DNA of 64,000 bases from Ianthella basta (GCA_964019415.1 OZ025869.1:11708363-11772362); one strand, 5' to 3'. Counted from the stretch's first letter, positions 42,888 through 54,910 are shown. The notes: generated by a model from the sequence alone, not told the origin. Program-made: numbers and translations.

Positions 42888-43313
42888 GATTTCTGAGTGG
42901 CTAGGCAACATGTATCGTCAATTCTGGGAACAACTCTAGCTGATTGCAAAGGGGGGAGGGGGGGACTGATGCACGAGCCAGATCAAACATTTCAATCCCA
43001 CTCCAGGTGTCTTCTCAGTGATAATGATTATATACACAAGCTTAAGCAGGCAAGGTGGCTTAAAATGGCACAGAAGACGGGGCAATAGGTGGGGGCAGGA
43101 TAAATTTCAATAAACAATCAAGATTTGATGTTCATGATCAGCATCACAATAATACTACAATGAAACCATTCAGTCTGGGTAAAAGGGTGGAGCGTGAAAT
43201 GAGAAACGTGTAGGTGGGAAGGCACTGGATATAATACATAAAGGTTAATAGCCTGAGGGTGGAGACAGCAAATGGATCGAGGAAGCTATGGAGGTAGTGA
43301 GGGTGAACATGTC
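42888..43313 (-). repeat. Interspersed repeat interrupted by the gypsy element (left part)
   Basis: The reverse complement matches 47920-47965 (ttcccagaattgacgatac, tgcctagccactcagaa) and 48170-48400 (gacatgttcaccctc, catttgctgtctccaccc, ataatcattatcactga). Parts also match 49590-49630 and 52120-52190. No coding content recognised. Confidence 0.6.
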
Positions 43314-43593
43314 TGTTGCAGCTAGACACGAACTGACGACCACGAACCACGGGTAACGAAACAAATGGACAACAAGATCAATAAGCCACTTGGCAAACTC
43401 AACTTACAACAAGGGCAAGCACTCTACAGCAACACGTGCACAACAACTCAGCATGCGTGATACATGATGTAAGTAACCAAAAGAAGATACAATCAGATAT
43501 GCACAGTACAATAATAGCAACCATCAACATACAACACACAAGGTACTATTCTTAGCATCATGCACAGTAACCACAGGTTACAAGGTTACTACA
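43314..43593 (-). repeat. 3' LTR of the gypsy element
   Basis: 280 bp, TGTAGTAACC...GCTGCAACA in element sense. No difference from 47521-47800 was seen by eye. Confidence 0.95.
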
Positions 43594-43605
43594 CCCCTTC
43601 CCCCT
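43594..43605 (-). other. Polypurine tract
   Basis: AGGGGGAAGGGG directly abuts the 3' LTR in element sense, the usual plus-strand priming site. Confidence 0.85.
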
Positions 43606-43624
43606 AAATGGGAATTGTGTTCAG

Positions 43625-46600
43625 TCATGGGGTGTAACGGTCTGGGGGCCCGCGAGTGCGAGTGGACCTCCGTGGAGTTGTGCTGTGGCTCGACTCCGAA
43701 CTTGAAGCATCCACTGGTTCAGTGGACTCAGGTGGCCAAGGCAATGGAACGTCATCCATGTCACCGTTGGAGGGTTCATCCATGGAAGGAGCACGCCGTC
43801 TACTTCGGACATGGTCCACATGCCTCTTTACAACTCTGCCATCATCCAACTCCACCTCAAAAGACAAAGGCCCACGTAACGATCTGATGCATCCAGGTAG
43901 CCAATTAGGGCCTGCCGTGAAGTTCTTTACAAACACCAAAGATCCTGGCTCAAACTTTCTGTCCCGGCTGGATCTGTCATGATCTGCCTTCTGGCGGTCT
44001 TGAGCCCTGGCTACACGAGATGCCACACTAGGCCGCATGAGATCTAGGTGTGTTCTCAGTCGGCGACCCAACAACAGCTCAGCAGGTGAGACTCCGGTGA
44101 CTGTGTGCGGAGTTGTTCTGTAATGGAACAGGAACCTCGATAGCTGCTGTTGGATGTCTTCAGCAGAACTCTTCTTCATTGCCACTTTAAAGGTTTGTAC
44201 ATATCTTTCAGCTAGCCCGTTGGAGGAAGGGTGATAAGGTGCTGATGTGGCATGTCTGATACCATTCCTCTTGAGGAATTCCTTGAATTCAGCACTGGTA
44301 AAGACGCTGGCGTTGTCGGAAACAAGTAACTCCGGTAAGCCATGCATTGCAAACATGGACCTCAGTTTCTCGATAGTGTGCCTGGAAGATGTGGTGGGTA
44401 CCATCTCCACCTCCAACCATTTGGAATGTGCGTCAACGACGACTAAAAACATCTTCCCTAAGAAGGGCCCAGCATAATCAATGTGCAGCCTTGTCCATGG
44501 CTGGGATGGCCATTCCCAAGGATGGAGGGGGGCTTGGGCAGGTGTCTTCTGGTTCAGTTGGCATTCTCGGCACGAGTTCACTTTGCTTTCAATCTCTGAA
44601 TCCATTTCTGGCCACCACACCACCCCTCTCGCGATAGCCTTCATTCTTGAAACTCCGGGATGGCTCTCATGCAGTTCATCTAGCACTTGTGGACGTAGCA
44701 CTTGTGGTACTACAACTCGGCTTCCCCAGAGCAAACAGCCATCGTGGATCGATAATTCATTCTTCTTCCTTTGGAAGGTAGGCGTGATGGAGTTATCTTG
44801 GTCATTCCACTCCGAAGATACCAATTGTGCCACCCTTGACAGCATGGGATCCCTGGATGTGGCTGTCCTGATCTGTGATACTGTGACTGGAGATGTTGCG
44901 AGGTTCTCCAGTAGCAATATGGTCTCTCCGGGTAATGGAACTTCCGCTGGTGTTTCTGGCAGGGGAAGTCTGCTGAACAAGTCGGCATTGGCATTTTGGG
45001 GTCCTGGTTTATACCTAATGGTGTAGTCATAGGCACTCAGGGTCAAAGCCCAACGTTGAATCCTTGCCGATGCCATTGCTGGCACTGGTTTCGTTTCTGC
45101 AAACAGGTACTGTAGTGGCCTATGATCTGAAACAATACTGAACTTTCGTCCAGCCAGGTAGAGATGGAACCTCTTAACCCCAAAAATGATGGCCAATGCT
45201 TCTTTGTCTAGGTGGGCGTACCTTTTTTCTGTTGGTGTGAGAGAACGGCTTGCAAATGAAACTGGCTTGGTGGACCCATCTTCCATCTCGTGAGAAAGCA
45301 CAGCCCCCACTCCATAAGGAGAGGCATCACACTCCAGGATCAATGGTAGATCTTGGTTGTAGTGAACTAAAACATCTGAAAACAAGAGGGCTTCTTGAGC
45401 TTTCTTGAAAGCAAGGTCTTGTTCCTTTCCCCATGCCCATTTGGCATTCTGTTTCAACAGCTGGTGCAAAGGTGCCAACCATGTTGATGATTGTGGCAAG
45501 AACTTGTTGTAGAAATTCAGCAACCCCAAGAATGACCTTAGCTGAGTCGTATTCTCGGGCCTGGGTGCCTCCATCAGGGCATGAACCTTTTCTGCAGAAG
45601 ATTGAATGCCATCAGCCGAGATAATGTACCCCAGGTACTCAACACCCGGGAGCATAAAAGCACATTTGCTCTTCTACAGGTGGAGTCCCGCTTCCTCCAG
45701 TCGGCTGAGGACTTCTTGCAATAGCTGAAGGTGCTCCTCTTCAGTCGTTCCTGTCAAAAGTATGTCATCCAAGTACACGGAGACATGGTCCAATCCCTGC
45801 AGAATGCCCTCAATGGCTCGCTGAAAAATTGATGGTGCAGATGAGACTCCGAATGGTAGGCGGTTGAATTGGTATAACCCTTTGTGGGTATTGACAGTGA
45901 CGACTTTCTTAGAATCCTCATCCAAAGGCAGCTGTTGGTAAGCATGGGCAAGGTCAAGTTTTGTGAAGGCTTTACCACCTGCCAAGGATGCAAGGATGTC
46001 TTCCGTGCGTGGCAGTGGGTAAGAATCTGACTTGATGGCCTGATTTACAGTGACCTTGTAGTCCCCACATAATCTGACCGATCCATCTGACTTCATCACT
46101 GGTACTATTGGGGCAGCCCACTCAGATTCCACTACCTTGGATACCACACCTTCATTCTCCAACCGCTGGAGCTCCTGCTCAATTTTACCCTTGATCGCAT
46201 ATGGCACCGAACGTGGACGGTAAAACTTTGGAGTTGCTTCTGGGTCGACATGGATTTTTGCCACAATGTTCTTGGCAACCCCCATCTTCTCCGAAAACAC
46301 TACTGCATGCTTTTGCAGGACATCTTCAAGCATTTGTGGCTTGTCTTTGACAACTTGGCAGATAGCATGCCAGTTGAGCTGAATCTTCTGCAGCCAGTCT
46401 CTTCCCATCAGGCTTGGATCATTTCCGCTCACCACTAGAAGTGTTCCGGAGGCCTCTTGATCTGCATACTGCACATGGGCTGGAATGGATCCCAAAATGC
46501 AGAGACTTTCTCCTGTGTAGGTGCGCAATTTAGCATCAGAGGGCTGCAAGGGGAAGTTACCTTCAGGCCACAACTTCTTGTAAGTGGTCTCGCTCATAAT

Positions 46601-47494
46601 GGAGACTGATGCACCCGTGTCAACCTCCATGGTAGTTTCCACCTGATTCACCCTTAGGCGGACTGTGATTGGCGCATTCCGTCTCTGAGACATGGTAAAA
46701 AGCTCATAGGACTCAGACTCCTCACCTTCCCCTTCAACCTTGTGAGTTTGCTGGGTAGGTGCGTTCTTGCCCTTACCCTTACTTCTGCAAGCCCTAGCGA
46801 GGTGCCCTTTCTTGTTGCACTGGCGACAGATAGCTGTTTTGAAGGGGCAGTGATTTGCCAGGTGGGTTGCATCATTGCAACGGTAGCAGGTCTTAGGAGT
46901 TGAGTGCTCCCTTGATGACCCTTGTGTCTTCACCACCATGACTGGGTCCTCTCTCGCCTTTGGCTGTGCTGCTTGCAATTCCCTCGCGTTTTTGGCAGCT
47001 GATTCTGCAGCCTGGCACAAATCAAACGCTTTCTTGAAAGTAAGCTCCGGCTCTGCAAGCAATTGACGCTGTAGACTGGCATCCCTGATGCCGCAGACGA
47101 TCCGATCTCGCAACATATCGTTCAATGTTGCCCCGAAGTCGCAGTGCTCCGTCAATCGCCGTAACTCCGCCACAAAGTCGGCGATAGTTTCTCCTTCTTT
47201 CTGCACCCGCGTGTTGAATGTGAATCGCTGAACGATTACTGACGGCTTCGGGCGGTGGTGGGCTTGCACCATGTCTACTAGCTCCCTGAAATCGCAGTCG
47301 GTTGGCTTCCTCGGAGCCACCAAGTTCCGGATCAACTGATAAGTCTGTGCCCCACACACGCTAAGGAGGATCGCTCGCTGCTTTGCCGCCGCCTGGACAT
47401 CATTGGCCACGAAATACTGTTCTAACCGCTCGGTGTAGGACTCCCAGTCTTCTTTCTTTGGCTCGAAACTGTCCAGCACTCCGTGTGTCGCCAT
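43625..47494 (-). pseudogene. Gag-Pol polyprotein with one in-frame TAG
   Basis: Starts at ATG 47494 (MATHG); the frame is open further upstream into the LTR, but this is the first ATG after the primer site. Domains in order: gag of about 200 residues; zinc knuckles CYRCNDATHLANHC and CRQCNKKGHLARAC; protease VDTGAS; RT with LDLAHAYQQL and YLDD; RNase H (LECDASPYGVGAVL, DKEALA, SDHRPL); integrase HHCC box and catalytic residues (HIDYAGPF, SDNASVF); C-terminal GPY/F-like segment. A single TAG at 45674-45676 lies about 20 codons after YLDD, separating 627- and 676-codon halves in the same frame. Everything else is open, so this copy is either freshly disabled or uses stop suppression. Confidence 0.93.
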
Positions 47495-47499
47495 CAAGC

Positions 47500-47517
47500 A
47501 TCCCACCTTCGTCGCCA
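47500..47517 (-). other. Primer binding site
   Basis: In element sense TGGCGACGAAGGTGGGAT begins three bases after the 5' LTR. It opens with TGG as expected for pairing with a tRNA 3' CCA. The tRNA species was not determined. Confidence 0.75.
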
Positions 47518-47520
47518 AAG

Positions 47521-47800
47521 TGTTGCAGCTAGACACGAACTGACGACCACGAACCACGGGTAACGAAACAAATGGACAACAAGATCAATAAGCCACTTGG
47601 CAAACTCAACTTACAACAAGGGCAAGCACTCTACAGCAACACGTGCACAACAACTCAGCATGCGTGATACATGATGTAAGTAACCAAAAGAAGATACAAT
47701 CAGATATGCACAGTACAATAATAGCAACCATCAACATACAACACACAAGGTACTATTCTTAGCATCATGCACAGTAACCACAGGTTACAAGGTTACTACA
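47521..47800 (-). repeat. 5' LTR of the gypsy element
   Basis: 280-bp partner of 43314-43593. It is followed on the plus strand by the target duplication ATGTC. The gag frame remains open into its downstream edge. Confidence 0.95.
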
Positions 47801-47805
47801 ATGTC

Positions 47806-48420
47806 ATAAAATTATAAGTCAGTCTGCTATAGACTGGGTAGACAAATGTGGAGACTATAAACCAAGGGTAAAGGGTCTGCATAAATATTTCTGTTTACAA
47901 GATCTCAGCTTCAGTGTTATTCCCAGAAATTGATGATACATGATGCCTAGCCACTCAGAAGTGTTCATGTTGATTAATGGCAATTATGATTCATCATTAC
48001 TTTGCACAGTGAAGAGGAACAAAACCCACAAGCAACACCTTGCCATCAACCTGAGGATGAAGAGGTACAAGATCTCACTGAACAGAGTTGCAGGTCTGGT
48101 ACTTCATGATAAATTTACAAACCCTTCATTCATTGACCTAACCTAGCAGACGGAATTATTATTATGGTTATACTTCATGACATGTTCACCCTCCCTTAAT
48201 TCCTCCTTTCCCCCATTTGCTGTCTCCATCCCACAGGCTTTGGTTATTTTCATTACCCAATGTTATTGAGTCCCACCACATATTTTCTCATTTCCAGCCC
48301 CACCCCTACCCCTTTTATCCCTCCCAGACCTTTTGCCCTGTCTCCTGTACCACAATGAAGTCACCTCATTTGCTTGTATAATCATTATCACTGATGCATG
48401 AGAACCCCAGATTGGGGCCA
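47806..48420 (+). repeat. Interspersed repeat (right part)
   Basis: Inverted and rotated copy of 42888-43313. Order here: ttcccagaaattgatgatac (47920), tagccactcagaag, then gacatgttcaccctccc (48178) to ataatcattatcactga (48380). The rotated order suggests tandem or rearranged units rather than simple arms. Confidence 0.55.
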
Positions 48421-50533
48421 AAACATCTGATCTGACTCAGCTGTTGGGGTGCATGTTGTTCGAATGTACTTTCAAGAAGTTCCGAATTCATAGAGCTGAA
48501 GCTTGGGGTTGCCTTAGATGCCTGGAGTTTTTGGAACAGGTCCAATTAAGATATTCTGACCCTATTTCGGTGTTCCCAGGTCCCATGTATCCTAGGACAT
48601 CACACCTTGCAGAGATGGAAGTATTGTCTGTGGGTTAATTGGGAAACAGTGGTTTCTGGCATAGAATATGGACAGATCAGCAGTATCCCCACAGTTTGAT
48701 ACAGACATTGGCCTATATTATGCGGCTTTGTTCACTCTGGGAAGAGGACAGGTGATGGGGAAGTTGAAAACTTGTTTGGAAGCCTTTGGTTGGCAGGATG
48801 AAGCTGTACATGTGCCACTCTGGCTGGGAAATCGGGGGTGGGGGCGGGAGCTAGGGGAGATGCTGAGGCATTTTACGTGGAAACATACAAATATATATGG
48901 AGCATTTTACATGTAGGTAATTAATATGGAGAAGAAGAGGGTGGAATACCTTGGAAGTAAACCCAAACTATGTTTTGAACTCTGTGTTCATGAATGGCTT
49001 TGATATAGGAGGTGCTGGAGAAGAGCCACACGAGAGTCCTGATGATGCTGAGAGGTGGATCTGCACCTTTTCAGATTGAAACTGGTAGATAGAAAAGTGT
49101 ACCTCGAGAAGAGAGATTGTGTAAAGAATGTGCAAGAACAGTGGTGGTTTTTCTGGGAGAAGCTGTAGTTTCAAACCACCACTGTAACACCTTTCATCCC
49201 TGATCATGACAAACTGCCAATGATCATGACGGTCTGAATCCACCACTGTTTCAATAGTGTGGGATCATTAATGAAGTGGATATTGCAATCATTGGTTGAA
49301 TTGCTACAGATAGTGCTCAAGATGGGATAGAAAGGTGGCATCTACTGACAAATGTTGGAGACAGGTTCCCTATATTAGCATCAGTTCTTTAATTGATGAC
49401 ATTGATCTGCTGTAATCACATACAGACTTTGCGTGCTTGTGCATGAAGACCATAAGATTGCCCAGTAGATCTATGCAATGTGCACTGTGAAATTTGAGTT
49501 TTTCAATGTGACTGTATGACTGTGTGCACCAAGTGCTTTTGTTTCGCACATGTGCACTTTAATATTGAAATTGATCGATATACCATTCCCGGGGGCCTTT
49601 TTGCAATCAGCTAGAGTTGTTCCAGAAATTTACAATAAAATCATATTGTTATTAATTTTAGGTGGTACCTTCAGCACAAGGCTACAGGGTAGTACATAAC
49701 AATGGGGGAAGTGACACATATGAAGTTCAGGAGTATTGATGCATTGATAAACCAAAGTTACTGATTGATGAATGAGTATACGCAATTAGTGGTGATTGAG
49801 GTGCCACTGAAGTGAAATTATTATTTCAGATATCATTAAATTTTATTAAGAAGCATAAGCCTTTCTGATTGCAGTACCATTGCATAGATTTGTGTATGCA
49901 GTAGAAAAAGCAACAGCACTCACAATTAAATTGCAAAGAGTAACCACCGCAGGTGCAAGAGTATAGGCACAATATAGTTGTTGGAAGAAAACACCACCTG
50001 TTCGATCGTCTGACCTAGTGGTGTTTCCTTCCATCAACTAATACTGCACAAACACCATTTAATTATTGTGGTAGCTACCCTCTGCAACATGGTGCATGGA
50101 CATTTCCTAGCATTAGTGCATGTACTAACTGCTGCATAATTACTATTGCAACTTGCACTGTAGCAGTGGCAGTGCAGATGGTGGTTGTATCAACCTATCA
50201 CCACCCAGGCCGAATCGACATGAGTGCTGTGGACCTTGCAATGTCCGAGGGTCGGGTGGAACGCAATTAACTAACGATATCCTGACGATACATCATCTTG
50301 TCACTTGCTATTTTTCACTATGTATTCTGACATAACCAAAGTTTCATGACATAAATTCTACTTATTATTGTATATTGTGTATTGATATATTGTGTATTGA
50401 TATATTTCAGGTAGCATATAACTTTTAGTCACTTTATGCTACATATAGGATTATAGAGACTTGCCAGCCTACTGTCTATTTTAGCCAATAATTAATAAAA
50501 ATATAATATGAACAGACCCAAAAATTAACATAC
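48421..50533. other. Gene E intron, no supported exon
   Basis: Plus frames at 48444 and 48668 show no domain. The minus stretch 49930-50034 has a hydrophobic peptide (LYCAYTLAPAVVTLCNLI) before a possible donor (TTAATT|GTGAGT) that might be another membrane exon, but its phase does not fit. It overlaps a small hairpin (aacaccacc/ggtggtgtt type). Confidence 0.4.
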
Positions 50534-50812
50534 TTTTCAGACTGCCACTCATATCTTTCCCTAATCTTTTCAGGCTTGGTCTGCCATCCGTGGACATGAA
50601 TATCTTACAGACTTCCTGCAAGTCTTCAGTATGACAGTTTTTCTTCAACTTGTTGTGTAGAAGTTTATTTTGCTAACTGTCATCATCTATGCGTCTGGTT
50701 ATATTCATATCTCTATCAGAAATTATTCCTTTATGTTTCAGGTCATCTATCACTGCCTTTGCATCCACCTTCTCAATTAACCGAGCTCAATATTCATCAA
50801 GAATTTGTTCAG
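50534..50812 (-). pseudogene. Decayed CARD exon of gene E
   Basis: 279 bp aligned without gaps in length to the CARD exon 19421-19699: KAVIDDLKHKGIISDRDMNI here against ASAVVQELQHADIISDGDVK there. In-frame stops at 50787-50789 (TGA) and 50673-50675 (TAG). The acceptor that reads CAG in gene B reads CAA here, while the donor GTATGT is still usable. The exon has been lost as a coding unit, but because it is phase 1-1, skipping it leaves the gene frame intact. Confidence 0.8.
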
Positions 50813-50997
50813 TTGCAGTAATTATATAGACCAGAAATGTGATACAAAACTCTATAATAATTATATCTACTTTGAGGAAGGTCATGCTTGCAAAGTGTGA
50901 GTTGAAAGACACAGAAGTATAATAGTATAGCTACAAGTCATTAGTGTAGTATCCATACTTTACAAACACAATAAAAATACAGTTTTGATTTGCTCAC

Positions 50998-51102
50998 CTA
51001 TATTGCTAGCTATATCAGGCTCCGAGCCACTAGTACTGCTGCAGCTAGTTTGTGAACATCCTGATATTTGTCTGTTATGAAGTCCCTTGGAGGGTGATGC
51101 AT
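50998..51102 (-). CDS. Gene E linker exon 2 (phase 1-1)
   Basis: 105 bp, 35 codons, acceptor GTTATCACAG, donor AATATAG|GTGAGC. Ser/Cys-rich disordered peptide (SGCSQTSCSSTSGSEPDIAS). It joins exon 1 in phase 1. Confidence 0.6.
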
Positions 51103-51416
51103 CTGTGATAACAACACAATGAAAAAGGTTGATATATAATTGTATCTGTTAGCCTTTAATTGCAATACAGTTCATATGGCCTGGCTTTCACTGATATATT
51201 CTAGCTATGACTTATAAGACTAACAAGTTGCCCTATAACCGTACATTTTGTATACAAGTATAGCTACTATGTCTTATAATTATATATACATTATAGGCAA
51301 TAAGCGTGTATAAGGCAAAACTGTGTTATTGATATAGCTATCTGTACATGCTGCTATACGAATTGCATGTATGTGTTGCCTATGCGTGGTAGCTAGCTAG
51401 TTATACGTGTAAACAC

Positions 51417-51573
51417 CTTGATCCGGCGCTTGACCTTCAACTGAAGGCTTAGATATCCCATTCAAAGACGATCTTCCGTATTCTTCCTGTTCCCAAGCAT
51501 GTTCTGCCTCTGAAGGAAGTCGGCCGTTGCTAGGTGCAACTCTAGTGTCGCTATTCCTCTTATCTCCTTCCAT
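51417..51573 (-). CDS. Gene E first coding exon
   Basis: ATG at 51573 (MEGDKRNSDTRVAPSNGRLP), open for 52 codons to donor GATCAAG|GTGTTT in phase 1. Polar, acidic and disordered like the first exon of gene B, with no signal peptide. Assignment to gene E rests on strand, order and phase; the distance to the kelch exon is 13 kb, of which 4.5 kb is the recent gypsy insertion. Confidence 0.55.
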
Positions 51574-51699
51574 CTTTCTGATTCCCTCTCCAGCTCAGAG
51601 CTAATAAAAGCAAATGTCAAACTGCCTTGGCTGTCAATTACGAACCGGTCATGCAGTTTCGTCCGCTGCAGAGATATTTCGGGGAATATCAACTATAGC

Positions 51700-52849
51700 T
51701 AACTGCTTACTAGCTAGCTAGCTACTATACACGCGTACGGAAACTGAAACAGGATAAACCAGCAACAGAAAGCTATAGCTATATATGGCTACTAGCTAGC
51801 TTTACGTTATCTTGTCCAAAGAGCCTTCGATGTAGCTACATACAGCTAATCCCCTCACGTTCCTCTAACTGTACAGCAAAAGGTTTTGTTTGCAATTGGG
51901 CGTGGCTCCGAAAGGCAGGCGTGGTATAGCTATGCCAAATAAAGTCATGGTTGTGATAGCAAAATCATGAGATTTGCTAAGGTCAGCAAGGTTCGTGAGA
52001 ATACATACAAAAGCATAATGAATATTCGAACTCAGTAGCAGGTGGGTGTAGGCATGCAGCAACGTGCACTAGTACTCATTAATATTTATTATGCTTCTTG
52101 CATGTGCAGCACATGCACCTAAACTATGAAGATTTGATGTTCAAGATCAACATCACGTATACAAAAATACTGCAATGAAACCAACTATAAGGTATACGGA
52201 GTACTGACTGTATAGCACTATTTTGTAGCATTCTTGCATGAACTGCTTGATGAGATCAGCTACAGCCAATATGAGCAAGTTTAACTGCTGCATGGTGGCA
52301 CATTCCCATCACATTCGCTGATTTGCACCCATGCCACATACACTTAAGCTAGTGGTGTTCCAGCCACTTTGTGCACTGTTAAGTACCAAGACTTGCAGTA
52401 CAGTCACTCATGACTGTACTGAAAACATGATGATCATGCAAAAGCCAGTTAAACTGCACCAAGTAAGTGCACTAAAGAGAAGCAAGGTAAACTTTATAAA
52501 GTAAACTTTATTGGAGTTCACCACTCCAATAACTGAATACAGCAAGAACACATGCACTGCATTAGTCAATGAGATACAGGTAGGGCGGGGCCAGCCTCCA
52601 CCCACTGCTTCCACTATTGCGTATACTCAACACCTCATACATGTGTTTGGTAAATGCACCCTATCCTGATTTCTCATGGATGCACACTGCACAAGACAAC
52701 CACATAAAACTTCACACCCTTTCCAAGGGTAAGATGCAGTGTAATGGTGGAAGCCATGGAAGGGAGCTGGCCATGCAAGACTACTTAACTACAGGAATGC
52801 ACCATATATCACCATATAATACCATACACACAGTAGTACATACAATTAC
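51700..52849. other. Intergenic upstream of gene E
   Basis: Tagctagctagc-rich. 52120-52190 is a fragment of the repeat seen at 43110-43170 (gatttgatgttc(a/c)agatcaacatcac). No gene seen. Confidence 0.4.
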
Positions 52850-53060
52850 ATCACTGTATACATACCTGCAACTCTCAACGTGTCACTCTGTTCCCAAGCC
52901 AAGCCACATGGCATGGCCTTCCAGCGTACAAATGCTAACCTCCTACTGGTATTCTGGATGAGCACGTCTTTCTTGCTACATGACTTGTCTCCATTGACGG
53001 CAATGAAATATGAAACAAGGGCATTACAGTGAGACCAGTTAAAGATATTACTGTATTAAT
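52850..53060 (-). repeat. Repeat paralogous to 16640-16790, uninterrupted
   Basis: The minus strand reads SYFIAVNGDKSCSKK and TSRRLAFVRW. The segment runs straight into the minisatellite without the Tigger element found in the other copy, so it records the empty site. Confidence 0.6.
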
Positions 53061-53230
53061 ATCTCACTCCTACCATGCTTCGTGTCAATCTCACCTCACC
53101 TCGTGTTAATCCCACCACACCTCATGTCAACCCCACCACACCTCGTGCTAATCCCACCACACATCGTGTTAATCCCACCACACCTTGTGTCAATCCCACC
53201 ACACCACGTGTAACTCCCACCACCATATAC
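53061..53230. repeat. Minisatellite, short array
   Basis: About eight units of cctcgtgt(c/t)aatcccaccacac, the same unit as 17526-18160. Confidence 0.85.
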
Positions 53231-53330
53231 CTAGATAACTGCTTGTGTAAATATAAATGCTCATAGGAGAATACTGAACACACTGTGCTTTTATCAAAAC
53301 ATACACTGCAGATGCAGTCAATTACAAGTA

Positions 53331-53362
53331 CTAGCTGAATACCCACCCTTTGAGTGGGTTCC
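53331..53362 (-). mobile_element. Helitron-like 3' terminus
   Basis: In minus sense: hairpin ACCCACTCAAAGGGTGGGT, then ATTCAGCTAG and T. The hairpin resembles that at 20738-20766. The 5' end lies to the right and was not found. Confidence 0.5.
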
Positions 53363-53544
53363 TTGCATATCATTTGAAATTTGGGCGTTGAACCAATGGA
53401 AACTGTGTCCATTTAACTGGGAGCATTCCGTAGACTCGCTCCATAAAAAGAACAGTTCTAAAAGATGAAGGAACTTTTAAGAGGCTATTACTATCTCAGA
53501 AAAGTATGCATGTACGTATAACACTAAACAGCATTGTGTCTCAC

Positions 53545-53695
53545 CAGCTGGTTCATCCACTTCCTTCAAGGTGTTTATGAAGGATTCCACTAGTTCACTG
53601 TGCCCCCTCAGATTGTGATGCTCTTTCAAACAGCAAAGAACAGCAGAATGGTAGGAGAGTCCTTCTGCTGTAAGCAGCTCATAAGTGCTCAATTC
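53545..53695 (-). CDS. Candidate death-fold exon
   Basis: 151 bp from acceptor CTGACAGATAG to donor CCAGCTG|GTGAGA, phase 0 in and phase 1 out. Helical peptide (LLTAEGLSYHSAVLCCLKEH, LVESFINTLKEV) with the hydrophobic spacing of the second half of a death-fold domain. It lies upstream of gene E's first exon on the same strand. No neighbour exon was identified; it may be a piece of another family member. Confidence 0.35.
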
Positions 53696-53822
53696 CTATC
53701 TGTCAGGCTGCACTTGTCAGTGAACTGGAGCACTTTCAATAGGTGTTAGAACCCCATTTGCATCTGTTTTAGTGTAAGAGGGATGACCTCCAGCACTGGA
53801 GATAAATCCACTTTTGTGATTG

Positions 53823-54910
53823 ATTGATTGATTGATTGATAGAACCATTTGCTTCCATGGCTGGTACCAACAGTCCATCAGGGAGGCGGAGAATCAAGTC
53901 AGGTGCCACCTTGCTCAAGGTAGTGCACACTACCTTGCAAGGAACATTGGCACAGTATCACCTACTTCCTACATTCTCTTGCCTACACTCCAAGTATGTA
54001 CTCGTACCACTTCAGTTACCAAGAAACTCACCTATATGAAGTGGGAGGTATGGGCACACTGTTCATCTGTTCAACTGAGTGCAAGCAGAGCAAGGGCCAA
54101 GATGTATCTGCGAATGATCACGAGTGATGTAGACTTCCCCCACCCAGGATTATGAAAGAGGGTAGTTACGTTAGCTGAATATGACAATAGCTAGCACACA
54201 GCATTCCCTGACAAAAACCTATTCTAACATGGCTGCATATGTCGACTCATTGATCTATAGTGGCCGATGTACAACTGCGGCAGACAAAACTTACAGCTCA
54301 CACTGGCCACTGTCTAAGTTTGTGTGTAGTTTAGTTAGCTAATTAGAATGAACTACCTGAAACAGCAACAGCGCACTAGCTAGGTGCACTGGTCTAGCTA
54401 GGGCATGTATGGAGCATCATTGGCTTCTTCAATGAGAAGTCCATGCCACCAATTCACTAGTCAGCCGTAGTGCGTCATTAGAGTATGACGTATCTAGCTA
54501 CCCTACGCCTTCACTACTCGTCACGGCCACATCTCATTGCCGATGGCCCTCACCATGTGTGCACATTACCTTGTCTCTTGCGAATGACTTGAAGCAGATA
54601 AAGAAGGACAATTACAACTGAACTACTACATTTCATCAAAACACTGAGAAACTCCTAGCCGTATTATATCCACCATCATTAAAACTGCTAAACCGCATGC
54701 CCACCAGGCACAGCTCACTAGTACTGAACAAACAAAAGCAATAGTAATGCATTTAGAGCGTAGCCAATTATATATGTGTACTTGCAATTGAAAGCTCGAA
54801 CTGCTGCTCTTGCTGAAATTGATGCTCTATGACCACTAAATTAAATTATGATCATGAATGTGTAAGTTGGGTCTGGGTGTAGCTATGTATTAACGCATAT
54901 GATGAATATC
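53823..54910. other. No gene seen
   Basis: Starts with a short (TGAT)n. Overlapping short frames on both strands have no domain cue. Confidence 0.35.

Larger units (their letters stand above)
43314..47800 (-). mobile_element. Complete young Ty3/gypsy LTR retrotransposon
   Basis: A 4487-bp insertion with 280-bp LTRs at both ends that look identical base for base, TG...CA termini and a 5-bp target duplication ATGTC (43309-43313 and 47801-47805). On the minus strand the order is 5' LTR, primer site, gag with two zinc knuckles, protease, RT, RNase H, integrase, polypurine tract, 3' LTR. Gag-pol is one frame broken by a single TAG. It lies in the gene E intron in the same orientation as the gene and inside an older repeat. 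LTR identity implies a very recent insertion. It is a genomic retrotransposon without an env-like frame. Confidence 0.95.

Noticed and set aside
44481-45026. Plus-strand frames opposite the gypsy pol
   Set aside because: Shadows of the polyprotein frame; no start context or domain.
49846-50037. Hydrophobic minus exon at 49.9-50.0 kb as gene E membrane exon
   Set aside because: No acceptor gives the phase-1 entry the family uses, and it overlaps a small hairpin; kept only as a remark.
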